From Capsicum annuum (taxonomy: Eukaryota; Streptophyta; Magnoliopsida; Solanales; Solanaceae): a DNA stretch of 64,000 nucleotides. Under the pieces are notes generated by a model. The model worked only from the letters and a program-made list of their open reading frames with translations, made no database searches and was not told the origin of the DNA. Shown here one piece after another: positions 56,892-64,000 of this stretch. Numbering within the stretch: the stretch's first letter is position 1; every line of letters begins with the position of its first letter. Made by a program: the position numbers and the translations under genes. The stretch lies in the NCBI RefSeq assembly GCF_002878395.1, contig NC_061114.1:142095024-142159023 (forward strand), read 5' to 3'.

Positions 56892-59262
56892 TGTAATACC
56901 TCGATCGTTTCTTATGCCTAAATCCATCTTTTGAGTGAATATAGATGACTTCCAAATTTATTTTTATTTATCTCATGCTGTATTTCCCTAAATTCAACTC
57001 TCGATCATGTGGAGAATTGGATAAGCTTTCCATCGACATAAGATTCACCCGAATTGGACACCCGGAGAGGAAGTTAGAGCCATTTTGTAATTCCCCGAGA
57101 CTCTAACCAATAGTGAAACCATGAATCAAGATCTAGAGAAATAAATTATAGTGCTTTGGTTGTTTTCTAATCAAGGAAGGTGTGTATTAAGGCCTTAAAG
57201 ATGTCCTAACGATTGGTCGAATGAAAATATTCCTTACCAATTGAGTTCTTGGGAAGGATATTGGTATAGTCAACTTCAAACAAGCATATCTCTCATTAAA
57301 CATGGAATTTTTGAGGTTATGACCTATCAACATATATATAATAGAATTAGATTTCCAACGATACCAATTTCTCCAAAATTCGATATCGGAGCAAAGAGTT
57401 ATGCCCATTTTACTCCAACATGGTCAAACTGGAAAACGGTGACGACGGTTCTGACGGGCTATCACGTTTCTGATGCCATTTCTGACGACGTCGTCACTTT
57501 CTGATGATATTTCTGACGATGACATAAGACTTAGGCAGAAAATAAAAAATTTGACCCTTTTGTGACGACATTTCGTGATGGCCTATCACGGAGGTCGTCA
57601 GCCTTTTTTTTCAGCAATTAAGGGGCATTTTTAAAAGGGTATTTTTGTGTTTTCTACCCATTTTGACCCTCTATATATATCCAAGTAAAGAAGAAAACTT
57701 CATTCTTCTTCCATTTCATCAAGAATACTAGGGTTCTCTCTGAAAAATCCAATCAAAATTTCCCAAGAACATCAAGAATCCAACCGTAGGTTTTATAAAT
57801 TTGTTCAAGATTGAAGGTACCCAAGTCAAAAGCATCAAGAACCCTAACTCAAGAAGTGGAAAAGGATTCTATAAAAAATTTCTTCATTCCAATCCATAAT
57901 CAAGGTATGTGGGGTTTAAACAAGAACAACTCTTTCGTTCTTGTGCCCAAAGATTTAATTTCTACTATTGAAATCCATGATTTTGCAAAGTGGGTTTACA
58001 CCCAAATTACTTTATTAATGAATTATGACATTTGAGAAATTCAATATTGATACACATGACTATTTCATCATTTTATTGCTTAAATTGAGAACTTATGCCA
58101 TGAGTTGAATATTATTATTATGAGTTCATGATTTCCGAATGATTTGAGACAAGAGTCATGATTTAAGCTTTTCTATGAGAATGAGTTTTATGATGTTTTC
58201 TTGAAGTTTTTGATACATGATTATTTTACAACTTCCAAATTATGACTTGATAGTTAATACTGTGAATTTCATGTTCTACCATGAGTTGATATTTCAAGTG
58301 CTTTCAAGACATGTGTCAATCTTTAAGCTTCCTTATGAAAAATTTGATTATTGAGTATATTGATTCATAAGATTGAGTTATAATGAGTCTTGATATTTCC
58401 TTTTATTGTTGTTGTCATGACTAAATGAATTGATACATCTTGATGTTGAGAAAAATTGTTTGATTTTGAGTCGAGTTAGGAATCCACAGTTGTATATGAT
58501 TTACCAATGATATACATATTTATGTTTTGGTCTTTATAATGGACCCACAAATTGATATTGATTAAGGTGGATTTCCTAATAAATTCTGAATTGATACATC
58601 TTGATGTTGAGAAAGATTATTTGATTTTAAGTCAAGTTAGGAATCCACTGTTGTATATAATTTACCGATGAGATACATATTTATGTTTTGGTCTTTATAA
58701 TGGACCCACGAATTGATATTGATTAAGGTGGATTTCCTAATAAATTCTGAGCTGAGTATGGGAGGAGTATTTAGCACTGAGCGGGAAATATGGTATTTCC
58801 CCAAAATTATGTGCCACCGTAGGATTGATATTGATGATTGTGGGTCAGAGGTCGAGTATGGGATTGTGATTGAGAAATTGAGGTTGTACTCCTTGGCAAG
58901 AGTACGACAGCCCCACCAATGTGGGGTTCTCTCCTTAGGAGGGTAAAACGTTGGACTCCATGTGGCTCATATGGTGTAGTTATGTCGGTTATAAGAAACT
59001 CCCAAGTCCATAATAGTTTAAGTTTCATGAGTTACCGAGTCACTCTAAGTCATGATTTAAAGAGTTTGAGTTAAGTATAATGATTTATGAGATTTATAAT
59101 GCTTGTATTACTATTGATGATTTATACGGAATATATTTCAGTTAATTCAAGTGAAGAAAGTTGTTATCATCAGCATGCATGATTTTCATAATCATTTATG
59201 ATATTATTTATAATATTTCATTGCACCCCCACATACTCTGTACATTCTTTAAAGTACTGACC
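56892..59262 (+). repeat. 3' LTR of element E, truncated
   Basis: It matches the 5' LTR from TGTAATACCTCG to the AAAGTACTGACC stretch. It includes the front extension (56892-57085) and a perfect TGACGACGTCGTCA palindrome (57483-57496). A segment near 58590-58700 repeats the preceding 150 bases or so (TTGATACATCTTGATGTTGA motif twice). The last 0.49 kb is missing. Confidence 0.85.
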
Positions 59263-59475
59263 ATGCAGAACTTCTTAGAACTATCTTGCAAACTCTTAGA
59301 GATCATGAATTATTCATCAAATTCAGCAAGTGTGAGTTTAGGCTAAGTTCAGTAGCTTTTTAGGGTCATATTATTTTAGCCGAAGGCGTTAGAGTTGATC
59401 CTTAAAAGACAGAAGCTATAAAAAATTGTCCTAGACCTATCTCTCTGTCTGACATTAGAAGTTTCTTGGGTCTAG
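59263..59475 (+). pseudogene. Reverse transcriptase of element C, C-terminal fragment
   Basis: The text resumes with [33 protein letters not shown] and EGVRVDP, then [12 protein letters not shown]. It corresponds to A from about 15444. Stops interrupt it. Confidence 0.85.
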
Positions 59476-60041
59476 ATGGCTATTACCGTTTCTTTGTTGA
59501 AGGTTTCTCATCTATTGCATCTCCTATGTCTAGACTGACCCAAAAGAAAGTTAAGTTCCTATGGTCAGATTCTTGTGTGAAGAGTTTTCAGGAGTTGAAG
59601 ACTCGACTCATTTCAGCCTCGTTGTTGACATTGCCCAATGGTACGGATGGTTTTGTCATGTATTTTAATGATTCTAGAGTAGGTTTGGGTTGTGTTTTGA
59701 TACAGAGAGGTAAGGTTATAGCCTATGCCTCTACACAGTTAAAGCATCACGAAAAGAATTACCCAACCCATGATCTTGAATTAGTTGCGGTAGTTTTTGC
59801 TTTGAAAATATGGAGACTTAGTCTATATGGTGTTCATGTTGATGTGCTTATGAAACATACAAGTTCACAATATATGTTTACTCAGAGGGAGATAAATCGT
59901 AAAAAGAAGAGATGGTTAGAGTTGCTAAAAGATTATTATATGAGTGTGTTGTATCATTTGGGTAAGTCAAATGTAGTGGAAGATCCCCTTAGCAGGTTGT
60001 CTATGGGCAGTGTTGCTCATATAGAGATAGGTAAGGAGTAG
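59466..60041 (+). pseudogene. RNase H of element C
   Basis: This is the longest open frame of the window (191 residues). It runs [20 protein letters not shown], then [32 protein letters not shown] and [14 protein letters not shown], and ends near [14 protein letters not shown]. It looks open but is not functional. The first catalytic Asp (YCDxS) has become Asn in YFNDS, and the Asp of xDHKSL is Lys in MKHTSS. The DLELVAVV glutamate is kept. Confidence 0.85.
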
Positions 60042-61110
60042 TGAGCTCGTGAAGTGCATCATTTGGATAGACTGGGTGTTAGGGTGCTTGATTCAGCTAA
60101 GGCTAATGTATGGATCAAAGTGGTTCCGAATCTTTTCTGGATTCAGAAGTGGAATAGAAGAAAGATATGGATTTTAATTTAGTCAAACTGAAAGAGTCAA
60201 TTAAAGAACAAAAGGTGAAGCTTTTCTCCTAAGGAAGAGATGGCTTGTTGAGGTTTTAGGATAGAGTATGTGTTCCCTGTGTTGGTAGTTTGAGGCAGAG
60301 GATTAATGCCAAAGAGCATCGCACGGGCTATTTTATTTATCCCGCTGATACAAAGATGTACCATGATTTACAAGAAATCTATTGGTGGAGTGGTATGAAG
60401 AAAGATGTAGCGAAGTTTGTGATGAAGTTTACAATTTGCCAACAGGTTGAGGTAGAGCACCAAAGAGCTGGTGGTAAAATGCAAGAGTTTGGCATTCCTA
60501 CTTAGAAGTGGGAAGAGGTGAATATGGATTTCATGACTGGTTTACCATTTTTGCGTTGTCGTCATGATTCAATTTGGGTTGTTGTAGACAGGTTGACTAA
60601 GCACATTTCTTGCTAGTACATACATCTTATACAGCTAAGGATTATGCTAAGTTGTATATCCAAGAGTTAGTCAGGTTTTATGGAGTTCCCTTATCTATCA
60701 TCTCAGATAGGGGTACTTAGTTTACTTCTCAGTTTTGGAGAACTTTTCAGAAGGGTCTTGGTACCCAAGTTTATCTTAGTTCCACCTTTCATTCACAGAT
60801 AGATAGTCAGGCTAAGAGGACCATCCAGACTTTAGAAGATATATTGATAGATTGTGCTCTTGATTTCAAGGGTAGTTGGGATGAGCATTTGCCATTGATT
60901 GAATTTGGGTATAACAACAGTTTTTATGCTAGCATTCAGATGGCCCCATTTAAGGCTCTTTATGGTAGAAGATGTAGATCACCCATAGGTTGGTTCGAAG
61001 TGGGTGAGGCTACATTGGTTGGGCCTTATGCAGTGTTTGAGACTATGGAGAAAGTCAAGTTTATTAGAGTGGGGTTGAGTACATCCCAAAGTCGTCAGAA
61101 GTAATATGCA
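60042..61110 (+). pseudogene. Integrase of element C
   Basis: The zinc-binding part has KEHRTGYFIYPADTKMYHDL and YWWSGMKKDVAKFV, with FTICQQ in place of the first Cys. The core has NMDFMTGLPF and VVVDRLTK, then a frameshift near 60601. SDRGT is kept before a stop, and LIEFGYNNSFYASIQMAPFK and ALYGRRCRSPIGWFEVGE follow. It has multiple stops. Confidence 0.85.
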
Positions 61111-61560
61111 GATGTGACGAGATAGGAACTTGAGATTGAAGTAATTAATTTAGTGTACCTGGAGATTTCACCCATGAAAGTAGTGAATAGATTTGGCAGA
61201 AAGGGGAAGCTTAGTCCCCGTTATGGGAGAGTAGTTTATGAGGTTGAGTTGCCCGCATACTTGTCAGCTGTTCATCCTGTCTTTCATGTCTCTAGGCTTA
61301 AAAAGTGCATTTGTGATTCTTTTGTTGTAAATCCTTCGGAGAGCCCTGATGTTTCGAATAGTCTTTCATCTGATGAGATTCCAGTAGAGATCCTGAATTA
61401 CCAGATCCATAAACTGAGGAACAAAAAGTTCCCTTTGTCAAAGTTTTGTGGGGGAACCAGTCAGTTGAGTATGTTACATAGGAATCGAAAGCAGACATAC
61501 GAGACAAGTACCCATACCTCTTCTCTGCAAATTCAGATCTAGCCGAAGGTATTACTTTTC
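61111..61560 (+). pseudogene. Integrase C-terminus and chromodomain of element C
   Basis: ISPMKVVNRFGRKGKLSPRY is followed by a gap, in which the IGPxxVL stretch is missing. Then come VVYEVELPAYLSAVHPVFHV and LNYQIHKLRNKK. A one-base shift near 61430 leaves the chromodomain (VKVLWGNQSVEYVT, KADIRDKYPYLF) in another frame, with its Trp codon changed to TAG. Confidence 0.8.
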
Positions 61561-61668
61561 CTTAATTCTCTAAAGTACTCAAGAGTTTAGAATGATGTAG
61601 ATTCGGATTAACAATTGTTTTCAGCTGTGTATCGTTAGTTTTCTCTATATTCTTATCCTAACAAGCGA

Positions 61669-61701
61669 CATTCGAGGATGAATGTTCCCAAGGGAGAGAT
61701 A
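61669..61701 (+). other. Hairpin and polypurine tract before the 3' LTR of C
   Basis: CATTCG-AGGA-TGAATG (61669-61684) can pair fully with one G-T wobble. It is followed by AAGGGAGAGA and the LTR at 61703. Confidence 0.8.
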
Positions 61702-61702
61702 T

Positions 61703-63844
61703 TATAAAACCCCGCAAGTTTTTCCTCATCATCTAACCCTTTAGATCATGTCAAGTAAATCCTTATACTTAGAATTTTATCTAAGTGTTCAACACAGTTT
61801 ATTTTTGATCCTTCAAACTTGGATGAATTATTTTATGACCTTTCCGACCTCTGTTTCTTGGTTTTTTATTGATACGCGATGGGGAAAATCATGAGTACAT
61901 CTTGGGTGAGCTATAGAATTTTTAGATGAGCTTAAGGGCATGTTTAGTATGCCAAACCAGTAGCTAAAGGTGCTAAGTCCGCTCCGCCAAGGGTAGTCCC
62001 CTGGTCTAGGCAGGGCGCCGCCCAGGGTTCTCCCCCAGTCTAGGCAGGGCACCGCCCTGGGAACTCCCCCCAGGAAAATTTCACCATCCTTCTCTTACTC
62101 ATTAAGGTCAAGAAGGGTATTTTGCATTCCCTTTTCATCCTTAACACAGAATTAATCACCATAACTCCAAATTATTGTCACTTTCATCAATTTTAATCAA
62201 GAACACACCTTAGGGTTTCAACCTAAATTTCAAGAGAACTCAAAATTCAACCGTCAGTTTTCAATAATTCTTCTAGATTTAGAATCCCCACAAAGAGAGC
62301 TACAAGAAGCACCCATCAATTGTACGAATAGCATCCCAAAACCTAGAGCTTATTCAATGTCCATAATTCAAGGTATGTGGGGTTTGAACAAGAATAATCC
62401 TTCCATTCTTGTGCACAAAATTTATGGTTATTTACTAAAATATATGACTTTACATGTTTCCTATGAAATTAAGTTTGACTTTATACCCTATGTTGTTGTT
62501 CATGAGATTATGATATTTTCAATGCTTTAGAAGTTGAAATTTTATGAGTACTTTTGTGAGCATTACTAAAATTTTTAGATTTTAATATTATTTACGAATG
62601 ATCATGTTATCAAGCATGCATTCTTAGATGTTTTATCATGATATCAATACATGGGTAATTAAGTCCTATTTAATATTTTTATTTTGAGTATTGTTGTGCT
62701 ATAAGCACCCTATGATTTTTTTTTTTTTTGAGAAAGATTATTGAGCAAAGATTTGACCTTTTGGTCACTATGCAATTGAAATCCACTTTACAGATTCAGA
62801 TTTCAAATTTATAGCTAGTTTCCATTATAAACTAATAGATTAATTTTACAGTGAATTTTCTTAAAGATTTTGAGCATAAGATTGGGAGTAGTATTTAGCA
62901 CCGAGCGGGAAGTGTGGGATTAGTGTGCCCTATATTCCACAAAACTACATGCCATCGTAGGTACAAATATTAATTCCCACTTCTATGTGGATGACTTAGA
63001 TTGTGATAACACAGATTAGAATGTTCTATTCCGATTGCAAGGGTCGAATAGCACTATCTAAAAGGGCTAAACGTTGGACTAATGGGTGCTCACATGGTCT
63101 ATGTTGGTTAGACTAACCTGCCAAATAGAAGTTCCCCACTTTTACAATGGTTTGCTGAGATAAAATATTTACTATACAGAATGAGTTTTAGATTTCACCT
63201 AGCTTACATGATTTGAGAACAAGAAAATAATAAAGACTTTAGAGCTAATTGTAATGGCTCATGAGATTCAGATTATATGTTTTACTATTCATTGCTTTAT
63301 ATCTTCTAATTTCGTGTTATTCAAGCTATGTCAGACATTTGAATTAGCATGCATGATTTTATAAACTATAGTGATGTTGTTTTACATATTTCATGCATCC
63401 ATACATGCTAAGTACATCCTCAAATTACTGATCCACATATACCTCTGTGTGCTACATTGTCTCATAATATCAGTTCAGGTGCTCCGTCTCAGCAGTGTCA
63501 GTTCGAGGACCTATTTCTTAGATTTTTATATTTGTATCAGTTGTTATTACTTTCAGATTAGTCTTATCAGTTGGGGATTTATCGCAATGACTCTCTAGTT
63601 CATTAGTAAGTAGAGGCTTGTCGGACTAGACTAGACTAGCAGCTGAAGTCATCCAGATTATTTTTAGTACATGACATTGAGATGATTATTTTAGTTTAGA
63701 TTTAATATAATATAGTGTTGTTTCTTGACTTATTTATCCTAAGGTAGGTTTAAGAAGTAGTAGAAGGCTCAAAGGGTTAGCTTGGGGCTATTTGTAGCCT
63801 TAAGCACTGAGTGACATTCCGTGATGAGATTTAGGGGCGTTAAA
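61703..63844 (+). repeat. 3' LTR of element C
   Basis: The copy is 2142 bp. Its ends are mutated (TATAAAACCCC, GTTAAA) but align with the 5' LTR. GC-rich 34-bp repeats lie at 62004-62071. TTAAC follows at 63845-63849. Confidence 0.9.
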
Positions 63845-63849
63845 TTAAC

Positions 63850-64000
63850 CGTGGGTGCAACTTTAATTTTTTTCTGAAATTATTTTGACCTGGATCCCTG
63901 GCGCAACGCGGTGCTATCGCATTATGTTACTGTAAATTGACAACTAGGAAATTGCATGGTGGTGCGATGCGGTGGTAACGCGTCGACACTTTCTTTGTGA
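63850..64000 (-). mobile_element. LTR D, second piece, running out of the window
   Basis: This continues from 45923 once element C and one TTAAC copy are removed. It holds a cluster of GCAACGCGGTGCTATCGCA and GATGCGGTGGTAACGCG motifs, the CG-containing cluster of this LTR family. Related TCGTGGTG motifs are in LTR F. Confidence 0.6.

Larger units (their letters stand above)
50273..59262 (+). mobile_element. Element E: large non-autonomous (LARD-type) retrotransposon in the RT of C
   Basis: E has a complete 5' LTR (2768 bp), an iMet-type primer site, a 3.85-kb internal region, a hairpin and polypurine tract, and a 3' LTR lacking about 0.49 kb. No gag or pol motif occurs inside. The LTR is an A-type LTR with about 193 extra bases at its front. 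The internal start matches that of B. The right edge joins the RT of C within a shared GACC, so the target duplication is lost. Confidence 0.85.
45924..63844 (+). mobile_element. Element C: Tekay/Del-like chromovirus, nested in LTR D, with E inside
   Basis: The ends are TGTAAGACCCC (45924) and TATAAAACCCC (61703) at the two LTR starts, and GTTAAA at both LTR ends. A perfect TTAAC duplication flanks the whole. Gag, protease and the first RT motifs lie at 48310-50272. Element E then intervenes, and pol resumes at 59263. About 330 bases of RT, including the catalytic FIDD box, are missing at the E boundary. The LTR sequence differs from that of A, though the encoded proteins are clearly of the same lineage. 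Confidence 0.9.

Noticed and set aside
59466..60041. 191-residue open frame as a functional host gene
   Set aside because: It is the RNase H part of element C, flanked by pol fragments with stops. Two catalytic positions are altered.

Overview
This window is AT-rich plant nuclear DNA made almost entirely of decayed, nested LTR retrotransposons. I found no host protein-coding gene, tRNA, rRNA or CRISPR array that I can support. The LTR texts, a Tekay/Del-like chromovirus pol with a C-terminal chromodomain, and the style of the LTR ends recall repeats of Solanaceae genomes (tomato, pepper, tobacco). That assignment is from memory and is not proven by the sequence. The setting is most likely pericentromeric or other gene-poor heterochromatin. 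Letters A-I and G' below are labels for this window only.

Layout, left half. A solo LTR (H, 2092-5210) is bounded by a perfect 5-bp target duplication, TTGAA. Next is the end of the 3' LTR of a minus-strand chromovirus (I). It is apparently split by a large minus-strand Ty3/gypsy element (G, 6499-34615) with a tRNA-Asp-type primer site. G carries gag, protease and a separate downstream ORF, but no reverse transcriptase or integrase that I can find. That downstream ORF is broken by a minus-strand element without gag-pol (B, 10339-26831). The 3' LTR of B is in turn broken by a plus-strand Tekay-like gag-pol element (A, 10610-19860). The gag of G is also broken by a solo LTR (F, 30440-32773).

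Layout, right half. The chromovirus I continues (34616-41107: 3' LTR, integrase, reverse transcriptase, gag). It is followed by the 3' end of a second G-type element (G', 41108-43969). Next comes a minus-strand LTR (D, 43970-45923 and 63850-64000). D is split by a plus-strand Tekay-like gag-pol element (C, 45924-63844) with a perfect TTAAC target duplication. The reverse transcriptase of C is split by a plus-strand non-coding element (E, 50273-59262). Reading outward to inward, the nests are I > G > B > A and G' > D > C > E, which gives relative ages.

How the parts relate. A and C encode the usual gag-protease-RT-RNase H-integrase-chromodomain order but are full of stops and frameshifts. B and E have primer sites, polypurine tracts and LTRs but no recognisable gag or pol. 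Their internal regions match each other, so they look like one large non-autonomous (LARD-type) family mobilised by A/C-type partners. A, B, C and E share a 4-nt LTR-to-primer-site spacing, a tRNA-iMet-type primer site and a small hairpin just before the polypurine tract. The hairpin keeps base pairing by a compensatory change in B. Most LTR families here also carry their own cluster of short, self-complementary, CG-containing repeats, in several cases just upstream of a TATA-like box.
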